From: Streptomyces sp. NBC_01231
GTDB lineage: Bacteria; Actinomycetota; Actinomycetes; Streptomycetales; Streptomycetaceae
Assembly: GCA_035999765.1 (NCBI GenBank)
Contig: CP108521.1
Location: forward strand, 11,036,001 to 11,100,000
Length of the DNA: 64,000 bases
Direction: 5' to 3'
The first letter of the stretch is position 1, and each line of letters begins with the position of its first letter. A model generated the notes under the pieces. That model made no database searches, was not told the DNA's origin, and worked only from the letters and a program-made list of their open reading frames with translations. Below, one piece after another: positions 50,931-59,493 of the stretch. A program made the position numbers and the translations under genes.

Positions 50931-51167
50931 TTATTCGACCAGTGCATCGAACTCGCCGTCCCGCGCCCCCGCGAGGAACGCGACGATCTCGGCGCGCGTG
51001 TAGATCAGCGCAGGCCCTTCAGGGTCGCGCGAGTTGCGCACAGCCACGGCTCCGCCGGGCAGGGCGGCCATCTCGACGCAGTTGCCCTCCATCGCGCTGC
51101 GCCGACTCCTGACCCAGGTGACGTGCTGAAGCGTGCTTGCCGGGACACCGTTGACGATCTGCTGCAT
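50931..51167 (-). CDS. DUF397-family protein
   Basis: 78 aa. Core VTWVRSRRSAMEGNCVEMAALPGGAVAVRNSRDPEGPALIYTRAEIVAFL in two or three blocks is the DUF397 pattern (W..SS.s...g.CVE.A, then V.vRDS..p.gp.l). It lies 83 bp upstream of the XRE/DUF5753 gene and probably forms a toxin-antitoxin-like or regulator-partner pair with it. The expected WxKSSxS has become WVRSRRS. Confidence 0.9.
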   Translation of the reverse strand: MQQIVNGVPASTLQHVTWVRSRRSAMEGNCVEMAALPGGAVAVRNSRDPEGPALIYTRAEIVAFLAGARDGEFDALVE

Positions 51168-51369
51168 TACCGCCTTCTTTCGCTAACGCGTCCGAATATC
51201 CCTCTTGTTGACGGCGTGATAGATAGTCACCGTGGGTATGCGCGTCCTCCTCAAGGATGGGGTGTGCAATTTCAGAAGCAATTGCATCGACGGGCGACTG
51301 GCGAGGATACTGGCCGGGGCCAGGCATTCTGAATGCTGCCGATCGAGGTGGCGTGCGGGGAGATGAGCA

Positions 51370-51927
51370 GTGCCGACACAAGACACGACTACAGCGTGTC
51401 ACGCCAAGAATGTTGACGATGCATCTGAATCGGTCGAACCTCCAGCACCTACCAGAGGACTGTCCACGGCCTCCCAAGAGGGTGACTGGGGGCTCCTCAT
51501 GGGCATCAGCGCGGCCGAATTTGCCGCCCGCAGTTTCAGTGCCAACCCCGCAGGGCTGCAGCATGCCCGACACTTCGCCCGAAAAGTCCTGAACGAATGG
51601 GGGCTTACCGCCTATACCGATGATGCTGTCATCATCGTCGGAGAGTTGATCGCCAACGCCGCCCGGCACGCACTGGAACCAGACAGCCACGACGAAACCG
51701 CCGATACAGCCTGGCTCGGACTCGTGCGAAGGCAGCAGGCCGTCATATGCGCAGTGGCGGATCCGAGCCCTTGCGCGCCCACGCTCCAACACCCAGGCCA
51801 GCTCAGCGAATCTGGACGAGGCCTGCAGATCATCGAAGCCCTCAGCGACTCCTGGGGCTGCTCCCAGCCGCAGAGCTCAGGAAAGATGGTGTGGGCCCGG
51901 GTCCCAACACTCCCACAGCAGCCCTAA
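51370..51927 (+). CDS. ATP-binding protein, anti-sigma-factor-like histidine kinase-type ATPase
   Basis: 185 aa from GTG 51370 with GGGGAG upstream. After a 60-residue variable head, the HATPase fold appears: AGLQHARHFARKVLNEWG, the N-box VIIVGELIANAARHAL, a DP.P strand (CAVADPSPCAP) and the G-box ESGRGLQIIEALSDSWG. It belongs to the large Streptomyces group of RsbW-like proteins found near DUF5753/DUF397 genes. It is divergent from the DUF397 gene. Confidence 0.88.
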   Translation: MPTQDTTTACHAKNVDDASESVEPPAPTRGLSTASQEGDWGLLMGISAAEFAARSFSANPAGLQHARHFARKVLNEWGLTAYTDDAVIIVGELIANAARHALEPDSHDETADTAWLGLVRRQQAVICAVADPSPCAPTLQHPGQLSESGRGLQIIEALSDSWGCSQPQSSGKMVWARVPTLPQQP

Positions 51928-52031
51928 CCTCTCCGTTGCAGTTGGGGCTTTGTTCGGTCGCTGAGCGGAGCGCTTTGCGGCCGTGTCCGGTGGACATGCT
52001 GAAGATCCGACGCGGGGTCGATTCTCCAAGG

Positions 52032-52232
52032 TCAGCTATCTCGTGACACAGGGTTCGGCACGGGCTGCCAGCCGGTTTCGGCCGCCCAGAGTTCTGCTGC
52101 CATCATCAGCACCTCCGTGACTGAGGCCTTAACCTGTCCGTAGTCCAGCAGGTCCGGAACGCTGAGGGCTACGCGCTTCTTGAACGCTCCCGCCGGAGTC
52201 GGCTCCGGTGACGGTGCTGGATGGATACTCAT
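52032..52232 (-). CDS. Small 66-aa protein coupled to a zinc-containing plasmid protein
   Basis: Its ATG overlaps the upstream stop (ATGA). After a Pro-rich N-terminus it shows KRVALSVPDLLDYGQVKASVTEVLMMAAELW, probably two helices. No family is recognised. Coupling and conserved codon bias support it as real. Confidence 0.55.
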   Translation of the reverse strand: MSIHPAPSPEPTPAGAFKKRVALSVPDLLDYGQVKASVTEVLMMAAELWAAETGWQPVPNPVSRDS

Positions 52233-53245
52233 CGGAACCCTGTTGTGGCGTGCTGTTGGGGCAGGTGCCAGAAAACCTCATCGCTTTCCCGGTTGTGCTG
52301 CCACGTGGCTAGTGCTTGTGCTGCGCTCAGCCGGTCGAGGAGTTCGACGGTTTGGTGAGGTGAGTGCCCACACAGGCGTGCGAGGACCTCCATGTCGGTG
52401 CTGCCAGCATCGCCTGAGGTGTGCGAGGCAAGGCCGAGTCCCATCAGCTGTACGGCCGGAGGCCGGCCAGCCGGGAGGGCCAGCGGGGTGGGGTGCAGGG
52501 CCCAGTGTGCGGCGCGGGCCCGGGCTCGGCTGCCTGGCTGCTGCGAGAGGACTGCGGCATCCAGTAGCTGTGCCTCCATATGCGGGTGCTTGCCCCCGGC
52601 ACGGAGCAGCCAGCCGGCGTGCTCCAGCTCTTCCCACAGCTCGCTGCGGCCTCGTAGTCGCATGCTGCGCAAGAGGCCGCCAGGCAGCCGCACGTGGCCA
52701 TGGGTGTTGACGCGCAGTGCGCACTGCAGGGCGAGCAGGCGGGCGGCGGGGGAGGTGAACTGGGGGAGTGCTGCTGCCAGGTAGGTGAGCATCTCCCGCA
52801 CGCGTGTGCGTTCGGCCGGGCTGCCTGGTCGTGGGGTGCGGCGTCCGGTGGGTCTGGGCTGGTGGGGAGCGAGGAGGGTGGCGGGGACGACGGCCGTGTG
52901 ATTGGTGGCGGCAGCGCAGGCGGCGCAGGTGTCGGCGAGGCGCCAGGTGCGGCCGCTGCGGTCGCGGGTCAGGGCGAGCAGTACCGGTCCGGCGCAGCCG
53001 CGGTGGCGCGGATGCCAGGAACAGCCCCGTGTCCGGCACTGGCAGGTGCGCAGATGGCCGGGCAGCGCGTCGGTACGCGCGTGGCAGGCCAGGTGGGCCA
53101 GAGCGGCGGACCGCGCGGAGGCGGCCTTGAGGGGAGTGGGGTGCTCGTCGCAGTGGGGGCAGACGAGTCTCGGGCCGCCCGCCCGTGAACGCAGTTCCAC
53201 CGTCCAGATGCGCCGCACTAGGGCAGGCGCGCCGGCAAGCCTCAT
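52229..53245 (-). CDS. Plasmid-type protein with zinc-finger-like N-domain and winged helix region
   Basis: 338 aa from ATG 53245. The first 130 residues hold several Cys/His clusters (VCPHCDEH, HLACHA, TCQCRTRGCSWHPRHRGC, TCAACAAATNH), suggesting two or three zinc sites. The rest is helical with a winged-helix-like stretch (LLRSMRLRGRSELWEELEHAGWL and MEVLARLCGHSPHQTVELLDRL). Proteins of this shape occur on actinomycete plasmids and integrative elements; I do not know the function. It is divergent from a small XRE gene across a repeat-rich control region. Confidence 0.65.
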   Translation of the reverse strand: MRLAGAPALVRRIWTVELRSRAGGPRLVCPHCDEHPTPLKAASARSAALAHLACHARTDALPGHLRTCQCRTRGCSWHPRHRGCAGPVLLALTRDRSGRTWRLADTCAACAAATNHTAVVPATLLAPHQPRPTGRRTPRPGSPAERTRVREMLTYLAAALPQFTSPAARLLALQCALRVNTHGHVRLPGGLLRSMRLRGRSELWEELEHAGWLLRAGGKHPHMEAQLLDAAVLSQQPGSRARARAAHWALHPTPLALPAGRPPAVQLMGLGLASHTSGDAGSTDMEVLARLCGHSPHQTVELLDRLSAAQALATWQHNRESDEVFWHLPQQHATTGFR

Positions 53246-53322
53246 CGGCCCGTTGTCCTCCTTGCTGTCCGCGCCGCTGTGGCGAGTGCTTCAGCCGGAA
53301 GCACCCAGGACGCACGCACGGT

Positions 53323-53385
53323 AGTGCAGATCCCTGCACTGTGGATGCCACCCCCATGTCGACGGATAGTGCAGAAACCCGCACT
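53323..53385. promoter_or_regulatory. Tandem operator-like inverted repeats (AGTGCAG-N4-CTGCACT)
   Basis: Site 1 at 53323-53340 is AGTGCAG-ATCC-CTGCACT, perfect. Site 2 at 53368-53385 is AGTGCAG-AAAC-CCGCACT, one mismatch. The centres are 45 bp apart. A half-site, TCTGCACC, follows at 53399-53406. They lie in the divergent gap just before the XRE gene at 53420, its likely reader. Confidence 0.65.
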
Positions 53386-53419
53386 GACAGGGCAGGGGTC
53401 TGCACCGTCGGATGGTGGG

Positions 53420-53683
53420 GTGACGATCTTGCCGCCAGACCCCGACCTCACCGCCCTGCACGTGGCGCTGGCGCGGCTGAGGAACGAGCACGGCTGGACC
53501 TTCGATGAACTCGCCGCCCGCAGCGGCCTGGCCCGGCGCACACTCATCGACCTCGAACACGGCCGCACCACCGGCAGCGTCACCACCTGGCACGCCCTCG
53601 CCCACACCTTCGACGTACCGATCGAGCACCTGCTCGGCGCCCTCTGCGACGACCACACCCTGCCCGGCACGCCCGACTCCTGA
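53420..53683 (+). CDS. Small XRE-family transcriptional regulator
   Basis: 87 aa from GTG 53420; a TTG at 53429 is possible. Almost the whole protein is an XRE helix-turn-helix: VALARLRNEHGWTFDELAARSGLARRTLIDLEHGRTTGSVTTW, then HALAHTFDVPIEHLL. It resembles the regulators of actinomycete integrative plasmids. The inverted repeats just upstream suggest it controls itself and the divergent gene. Confidence 0.85.
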   Translation: MTILPPDPDLTALHVALARLRNEHGWTFDELAARSGLARRTLIDLEHGRTTGSVTTWHALAHTFDVPIEHLLGALCDDHTLPGTPDS

Positions 53684-53850
53684 CCGCGCCCCACCTGCCC
53701 GCGCACCGCCCTGCAAATCACCCGAACCGGCGAGCACGCACCGAACACCCAATCGCCGACTGGAGCAGGCGTTCGGTTCGACTGGGCCGTTCGCGGGACA
53801 CGCCTGACGCCGCCCCGCCACTGCGGTGTGCCGCCTGGCACGGTCCACGC

Positions 53851-54705
53851 ATGTGCCCCAACCCTGCCCACTGCCACTGGGACGGCAGCCCCCGCACCGC
53901 GCACCCCCACAGGCCGCTGCGGGTATCCGCCACCAGCCCCAGCCGCCTGCTGCGCGCCGGCCAGGGCGGCCACTGCCGCCGGTGCGGCAACCGGATCGAC
54001 GCCTATCAGCGCACCAACCAGCAGCCCATCGCCCTGCACCCGGCCGAACTGGCCACCGTCCACGTGCCCGAAGCCTGCCGCTGGCACCTCAGCGCAGGCA
54101 TCGCCCACCCGCACGGCGACGGCAGCGCCTGGTGCCGCATCCCCCACCACCTCCTCTGCCCCCGCCGCACCCCCACCCTCCGGCTCGGGCCACACCTTGA
54201 GGCCATGCGCCGCCAACTCGCCGTGCGCACCCGCCGCCTGATCGACACCGGCGCATTCACCCCGGCCTCGCCCAACAGACCACAGCCCGCCACAACCGCC
54301 ACCTGCCCCGCCCGCCCGGTCGTGCAGATGCTGCTGTGCCGCTACCTGGCCGACAGACCCGTCCAGGACATCCAATGCGTGGCCCAGACCCGCCAGCGCC
54401 ACCGCTGCCCCAGACCCGTACTCGACCCCCGCTTCCCGGCCGGCCGCTGGCAACTACTGCCCAGCGGCCCCCAGCGCGGCCAACTCACCCTGCCCGCCCA
54501 ACCAATGGCCGTCTACGACCTCGGCCGCCTCCCCTACGCCGAACAGCTGCGCTGGCGCACCCAACGCTGCCCGGCCCATACCGCCACCCCCGGCGCCGCA
54601 GACCTCGCCCTGGCCGGATGGCAGACCTTCGACCCCCTCCTGCACGCAGCACACATCCACACCCGACTCCCACACCCCGTGACCGGCCGCGACGGAAGGA
54701 GCTGA
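53851..54705 (+). CDS. DUF6083-like zinc-ribbon plasmid protein
   Basis: 284 aa from ATG 53851. Residues 30-110 carry a typical DUF6083 block: HCRRCGNRIDAYQRTNQQPIALHPAEL, then CRWHLSAGIAHPHGDGSAWCRIPHHLLC. The central part is Arg/Pro-rich (MLLCRYLADRPVQDIQCV), and the C-terminal part has PAGRWQLLPSGPQRGQL and CPAHT. The paired Cys suggest a zinc site. The family is common on Streptomyces linear plasmids and chromosome ends; its role is unknown. It leads a three-gene operon with the helicase. Confidence 0.75.
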   Translation: MCPNPAHCHWDGSPRTAHPHRPLRVSATSPSRLLRAGQGGHCRRCGNRIDAYQRTNQQPIALHPAELATVHVPEACRWHLSAGIAHPHGDGSAWCRIPHHLLCPRRTPTLRLGPHLEAMRRQLAVRTRRLIDTGAFTPASPNRPQPATTATCPARPVVQMLLCRYLADRPVQDIQCVAQTRQRHRCPRPVLDPRFPAGRWQLLPSGPQRGQLTLPAQPMAVYDLGRLPYAEQLRWRTQRCPAHTATPGAADLALAGWQTFDPLLHAAHIHTRLPHPVTGRDGRS

Positions 54706-54706
54706 A

Positions 54707-55183
54707 GTGCCGCATCACGCCCTCGAAATCATCCTCACGCGCCCGGCGATCCCCTCCGAACTCCGCCACGCCACCCAAACCGTGCCCCTTGCCGCCAACC
54801 ACGACGCCACCCGCCTCATGGCCCTCACCAGCGCCAAAACCCCCGAACGGGCCGCCCACCGACTTCGCCGACGCCTCAGCGAACAGCTGCCGATCGACGT
54901 GATCACCACGCCTTATCCGGACGCGAGCGGCAACGTCCTGCTCAACGTCACCTTCCCGCCCGCCGCCCACGCCACCATCCGCCACGCCGCCGAACGGGCC
55001 GGACAGTCTCCCGAACGCTTCGTGAAACAGGCCCTGCACCGTGCCCTGGCCCAGCACGCCAGCGACGAAGCCGACCGCCTCGACCACGCCGTACAGGAAC
55101 TGCTCACCGGCACGACCCCCGCATCCCTGCTGGCCGCCGTCGCACACGCCCTGACCCATCCCACCGGAGCAGCAGCATGCTGA
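54707..55183 (+). CDS. Unknown 158-aa protein with a ribbon-helix-helix-like segment
   Basis: GTG start, one base after the previous stop, with GGAAGGAG upstream. The C-terminal half contains VTFPPAAHATIRHAAERAGQSPERFVKQALHRAL, which looks like a ribbon-helix-helix or antitoxin-type DNA-binding unit. The N-terminal half (residues 1-80) has an unrecognised alpha/beta arrangement. The stop overlaps the helicase start, so the proteins are made together. Confidence 0.65.
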   Translation: MPHHALEIILTRPAIPSELRHATQTVPLAANHDATRLMALTSAKTPERAAHRLRRRLSEQLPIDVITTPYPDASGNVLLNVTFPPAAHATIRHAAERAGQSPERFVKQALHRALAQHASDEADRLDHAVQELLTGTTPASLLAAVAHALTHPTGAAAC

Positions 55184-56649
55184 ACCCCACCGACGAACAG
55201 ACCCGCGCCGCCGACGCCTTCCACGCCGGCGACCACCTGGCCCTGCAAGCCGGAGCCGGCACCGGCAAAACCACCACCCTGACCCTGCTCGCACGCACCA
55301 CTACCCGCCGCGGCCGCTACCTCGCCTACAACCGCGCCATCGCCCAGGACGCCACCACCCGCTTCCCCAAAAACGTCCTGTGCAAGACCGCCCACTCTCT
55401 GGCCTACGGAGCCGTCGGCCACCGCTACACCCGCCGCCTGGGCGCTCCCCGACGCCCGGCATGGCAGACCGGGCAAGCCCTCGGCATCACCAAGGCCATC
55501 CGCATCGGGGAGCGGGAGCTGACACAAAGGGCCCTCTCCAACGCCACCCTGCGCACCGTCACCGGCTTCTGCCACACCGCCGACGAGGCCATCACCCGCC
55601 ACCACGTACCCCACCTGCGCGGACTGGAAGACACCGACCTCCACGCCCAACTCGCCGCCCACATCGTGCCCTTCGCCCGCAAGGCCTGGGCCGATTTGCA
55701 ACACCCCGACGACGGCGCCGTCCGCTTCGACCACGACCACTACCTGAAAATCTGGGCCCTCACCCGACCGCGCATCGACGCCGACTTCCTGCTTCTGGAC
55801 GAAGCCCAGGACACCAACCCCGTCGTCGAACAGATCTTCCTCGCCCAGGGCGACCACGCCCAACTCGTCATGGTCGGCGACTCCGGCCAGGCCATCTACC
55901 AATGGCGCGGCACCAAAGACGTCATGACCGGCTTCGACGGCACCCAGCTGGCCCTCTCACAGTCCTTCCGCTTCGGCCCCGACCTCGCCGCGGAAGCCAA
56001 CCGCTGGCTGCACCTCGCCGACGCCCCCATCCGCCTCACCGGCACCCCCACCGTGCCCACCGAACTCGGCCCCGTCACCCACCCCGACGCCGTCCTGTGC
56101 CGCACCAACGTCGGCGCCATGGCCCACGTCATGACCCTCATGGCCGCCGGACACCAGGTCGCCTTGGCCGGGGGAGGAGCCAGCCTCCACGCCCTGGCCC
56201 TCGCAGCCCGCGACCTCAAAGAAAGCCGCCGCACCCACCACCCCGAACTGACCCTCTTCCCCCACTGGGGCGACCTGCAGGACTACGCCGCCCACGACCC
56301 GGCCGGCCGAGACCTGCAACCCCTGGTCAACCTCGTCGACACCCACGGCACCGACGCCATTCTCACTGCCGTCGCCCACCTCGCCCCCGAACAGCAGGCC
56401 CACGTCACAGTCTCGACCGCTCACAAAGCCAAGGGACGCGAATGGCCCCGCGTGCTCATCGCAGACGACTTCGCCCGCCCCGACGACAGCAACCCAGACG
56501 ACCACACAGTCCCCCAAGCATCCCCCGACCCCATCGACGACGCCGCAGCCCGCCTGGCCTACGTAGCCGTCACCCGCACCCGTCAGCGCCTCGACCTGGG
56601 AGGCCTCTCCTGGATCCACGACCACCCCGACGGCACCCCGCCCGGCTAG
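55177..56649 (+). CDS. UvrD/PcrA-like superfamily 1 helicase (plasmid type)
   Basis: 490 aa, overlapping the previous gene by 7 nt. The helicase motifs are in order: Q-motif region NPTDEQTRAADAF, Walker A LQAGAGTGKTTT, Ia YLAYNRAIA, II LLLDEAQDTNPV, III VGDSGQAIYQWRG, IV SQSFRFGP, V VSTAHKAKGREWPRVL and VI AYVAVTRTRQRL. It is shorter than chromosomal UvrD (about 720 aa) and lacks the 2B insertion, as is usual in plasmid copies. It may help replication or recombination of the element. Confidence 0.93.
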   Translation: MLNPTDEQTRAADAFHAGDHLALQAGAGTGKTTTLTLLARTTTRRGRYLAYNRAIAQDATTRFPKNVLCKTAHSLAYGAVGHRYTRRLGAPRRPAWQTGQALGITKAIRIGERELTQRALSNATLRTVTGFCHTADEAITRHHVPHLRGLEDTDLHAQLAAHIVPFARKAWADLQHPDDGAVRFDHDHYLKIWALTRPRIDADFLLLDEAQDTNPVVEQIFLAQGDHAQLVMVGDSGQAIYQWRGTKDVMTGFDGTQLALSQSFRFGPDLAAEANRWLHLADAPIRLTGTPTVPTELGPVTHPDAVLCRTNVGAMAHVMTLMAAGHQVALAGGGASLHALALAARDLKESRRTHHPELTLFPHWGDLQDYAAHDPAGRDLQPLVNLVDTHGTDAILTAVAHLAPEQQAHVTVSTAHKAKGREWPRVLIADDFARPDDSNPDDHTVPQASPDPIDDAAARLAYVAVTRTRQRLDLGGLSWIHDHPDGTPPG

Positions 56650-56694
56650 GGCTTGTCCGACGGGTCGAGTGAGCTGGTCAGGGCAGTGCCCTAG

Positions 56695-58135
56695 TAGGGC
56701 TTGGTCAGGTTGGTATCGGGGTGGGTATGTTGCGGCGGCAGGTGGGGCAGGCGCCGGTCCAGGTGGCGAGGATGGTCTGCAGTTCCCGGACCACTTGATA
56801 GAGGCTCAGTCCTGCGCCGCGTCTTTTGGGTCTCGTACCAGTCGTTGCAGCGTGCAGAAGGCGTGGGCGGCGGAGACGAGGGTGACGTGGTGGTGCCAGC
56901 CACCCCAGGTGCGGCCCTCGAAGTGGGCCAGGCCCAGGGCTTGTTTCATCTCGCGGTAGTCGTGTTCGATGCGCCAGCGCAGTTTGGCGAGGCGGACCAG
57001 GGTGGCCAGTGGCATGCCGGAGGGCAGGTTGGAGAGCCAGAACTGCACGGGTTCGGGTTCGGTGGCAGGCCACTCGGCCAGCAGCCAGCGTTCGGGCAGT
57101 TCAGGACCGTCGGTGGCCTGACGGACGCCGCGTCCGGCCGGGCGGATGCGCAGAGCCACGAACCGCGAGTACATACGTCTGAAGCCGCTGATCCCTTTGC
57201 CAGGGCGGGAGCCCTCCCGCCAGGACACCGGCCTGGCGGCCGTCCTCCCGGCCGCGATGACCAGCTCTTTCACGGTCTGCGCAGGCTCGGAGTACTGCAT
57301 CTTCGGTGGCCGGCCGGTGCCCGCATAGGCAGGCTGGACGAGCCGGACCTCGGCCGGATGGGCGGTGTGACGGCCGGAGATGCCGACCGCATAGGGCAGA
57401 TCGCGCTCTTCCAGACCGTGGCGGAAGGCGGCGGCATCACCGTAACCTGCGTCCGCGACGACCAGGGGAATGTCGATGCCCCACGACCGGGTCTCGTCCA
57501 TCATGTCCAGGGCCAGTGCCACTTCTCCACATGCCCCACCTGGGCAGGGATGCCGCAGCGGGTGCGGCGGGCGACCTTGTCCGGGTCCGCCTCCGAAGAG
57601 GCCGGATCCCAGGAAGCGGGCAGGAACAGCCGCCAGTTCACCGCGGCCGAGGCATGATCCCGGGCCAGATGCAGCGACACCCCGACCTGGCATTTGGTGA
57701 CCTTGCCAGCGGTGCCGGTGTACTGCCGCGACACACACGCCGACGCGTCCCCGTCCTTCAAAAAGCCGGTGTCATCGACGATCAACACCTCCGGGCCGAT
57801 CGCCTCGTGCATCCTCCAGGCCAGCCGGGCCCGCACATGCGCCGGAGCCCACGGACTGGAAGTGATGAAGTGCGCCAGCGCCTGACGGTTACCGTCCTCA
57901 CCGAGACGGGCCGCCATCGGCTCCACCGATTTACGCCGGCCGTCCAGCAGCAGCCCGCGCACATACGCCTGCCCCCACCGCCGCTGGTCCGCACGGAAGA
58001 ACCCGTCGAACAACTCCGCCGCGAACGCCTCCAGGTCCTCCCGGACCCCGGCCATCTCCTCAGGTGTCACACCACCCCAACGACGCTCATGGACCAGCGG
58101 ACACGCCACCCACGAGTGGAGATGACCAAGCCCTA
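56695..58135 (-). mobile_element. IS701-family insertion sequence, inactive copy
   Basis: About 1441 bp. The ends carry TAGGGCTTGGTCA in inverted orientation (56695-56707 and 58123-58135). Both sides have CTAG (56691-56694 and 58136-58139), the expected 4-bp target duplication. The single transposase gene is broken by two frameshifts. Confidence 0.82.
56705..58109 (-). pseudogene. IS701-family transposase, two frameshifts
   Basis: The 5' frame runs from GTG 58109 to about 57525 and carries LIVDDTGFLKDGDASACVSRQYTGTAGK. It then stops after GHVEKWHWPW, and the sequence continues in the next frame as VALALDMMDETRSWG with VVADAGYGDAAAF (catalytic Asp) and KLRWRIEHDYREMKQALGL (Glu). Near 56815-56850 a second shift separates LVRDPKDAAQD from LYQVVRELQTILATWTG. 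Catalytic residues are kept but split. Confidence 0.82.
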
Positions 58136-58214
58136 CTAGCGCCTGTTACGGAAGTGGACCTTGAGCCCACTGCCGAACCCGGACGGGTGCCCGAGGGCGC
58201 CCGTCCGGGAGGTG

Positions 58215-58697
58215 TCAGAGCTGACGGAAGTAGACCGTGAGTGGGAGGGGAGTGCATCCGAGGGCCTCGTAGAGGGCTCGGGCCGGCGCGTGGAACTGGT
58301 CTCCTCCGGTGCTGATCTCGACGACCTGGGCATCGAGGGCCCGCATTTGGTCGAAGGCGTGCTCGCACAGTGCGGTAGCCACGTGGTGGCCTCGATGCTC
58401 GGCCGAGACGGCGAGGATCGTGACCTCACCCTTCTTGCGGGCCTGGTCGACGTTCCACGCCACGTAGCCCGCGATGGTGTCTTCGCCTTCGGCGATGGCG
58501 ATGTATGTGTGCCGTTCGGGCGCGTGGAGTTCGGCGACCTGTTTGCGGTAGTCGTCGCGCCAGTTGCCGTGCTGAACAGTGAAGACGTCCTCGCCCATTA
58601 ATGGGCGGAAGGAGTCCTCGTAGAACGGCCGGAACGTGTCGATGGTGAGTTCGGTGAGTGGTGCCAGGTCGTGCTGGGTGAAGGCGCGGATGAGCAT
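58215..58697 (-). CDS. GNAT-family N-acetyltransferase
   Basis: 160 aa from ATG 58697 with GAGAGG 8 nt upstream. GNAT landmarks are RAFTQHDLAPLTELTIDTF at the start, IAGYVAWNV (beta-4), the acetyl-CoA loop EVTILAVSAEHRGHHVATALCEHA, and ALYEALGCTPLPLTVYFRQL at the end. The substrate is unknown; the closing GC-x-PLPLTVY pattern is shared with aminoglycoside- or amino-acid-type acetyltransferases but is not diagnostic. It is a free-standing gene between insertion sequences. Confidence 0.88.
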   Translation of the reverse strand: MLIRAFTQHDLAPLTELTIDTFRPFYEDSFRPLMGEDVFTVQHGNWRDDYRKQVAELHAPERHTYIAIAEGEDTIAGYVAWNVDQARKKGEVTILAVSAEHRGHHVATALCEHAFDQMRALDAQVVEISTGGDQFHAPARALYEALGCTPLPLTVYFRQL

Positions 58698-58873
58698 GGA
58701 AGTGTTGCCTCTCAGGCTGAGGGCTTGATACCCGGGCGGAACAGGGCATCGGTCGGCCCGCTCCCGGCCACAGGATTGGCGGTGAGCCGGGCCCCTCAGT
58801 GACGTGTACGCCAAGCGTCAAAGCACTCCATAGTCCGCATCGTAGCGCCCGGCGCGCTTTTCGAATGCTTCGA

Positions 58874-59149
58874 TCACAGCCACTCGTTGATGGCTGCGAT
58901 GAGGACGGTCGCCTCGTAGCGGACCGCTAACTTGTCGTATCTCGTGGCGACGGCACGGTGCCTCTTGAGGCGATTGATTCCGCACTCGACCGCGTGGCGC
59001 TCGCGGTAGTCGACTGGGTCGAACTTCGGCGGCCGACCGCCGCGGGAGCCGCGCTGCTTGCGGTTGCGCACCTGGTCGGCCTTGTCCGGGATGGTGCAGC
59101 GGATACCTCGTCTACGCAGGTAGGCGCGGTTCTTGCGGGAGGCGTACGC
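58874..59149 (-). pseudogene. IS5-family transposase, C-terminal piece
   Basis: Encodes [20 protein letters not shown], then [37 protein letters not shown] with the catalytic Glu, and the stop after [10 protein letters not shown]. It is the end of the transposase whose beginning lies at 60757-61356. Joining at the CT core restores RADK-AYAS in frame (291 aa). Confidence 0.85.
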
Positions 59150-59151
59150 CT

Positions 59152-59493
59152 AATAGGCGTTGAGAGCTGAGAGTTGGATCAGCTCTGGGCAGGGGCCGAG
59201 CGAGATGTCTTGCTGTATGCCGCGCTTTGAGTGCTTCGACAAGAGTGACGCGTGCGCGGCCCCTGCCGCTTGGGACGCGACCGCCGTAGCGTGCCGTGGT
59301 TCGAGCCGTTCCCAGGGCCACCTCTTGATCAGCCGGAGTCGTGGAGCTCTTCACGAGAGCGAGGACCCTGAGAACAGCTGGGGCCACGGACGGCTGATGG
59401 GGTGGTGCGCCGGCGAGCGCTTCTATTAGGTCGCCGAGTGGTCCTGCCGCGGCTCGACGCCGGCGGACAGCGACGTATCGAAAAGAGGCGTGC
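59152..59493 (+). ncRNA. Putative bridge RNA region of the IS110 element
   Basis: 342 nt of noncoding sequence between the left end and the transposase, the position of bridge RNAs in IS110-group elements. A perfect 8-bp hairpin (AGAGCTGA, 8-nt loop, TCAGCTCT) lies at 59163-59186. GACAAG at 59238-59243 matches the target strand next to the CT core (GACAAG-GCGTACGC), a possible target-guide segment; the match is short. Exact RNA ends cannot be set. Confidence 0.5.

Noticed and set aside
53323..53406. Possible small CRISPR-like array
   Set aside because: Only two and a half short inverted repeats without spacer-length regularity; better read as operators. No CRISPR array was seen anywhere.
56645..56665. 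Sequence at the helicase stop resembling the IS701 end (CTAGGGCTTGTCC)
   Set aside because: Only a partial match to the nearby terminal repeat and no partner end; may be chance.
55380..56672. 430-codon rightward frame inside the helicase gene
   Set aside because: Extremely Arg/Pro-rich, a typical +1 shadow in high-GC DNA; the helicase motifs lie in the other frame.
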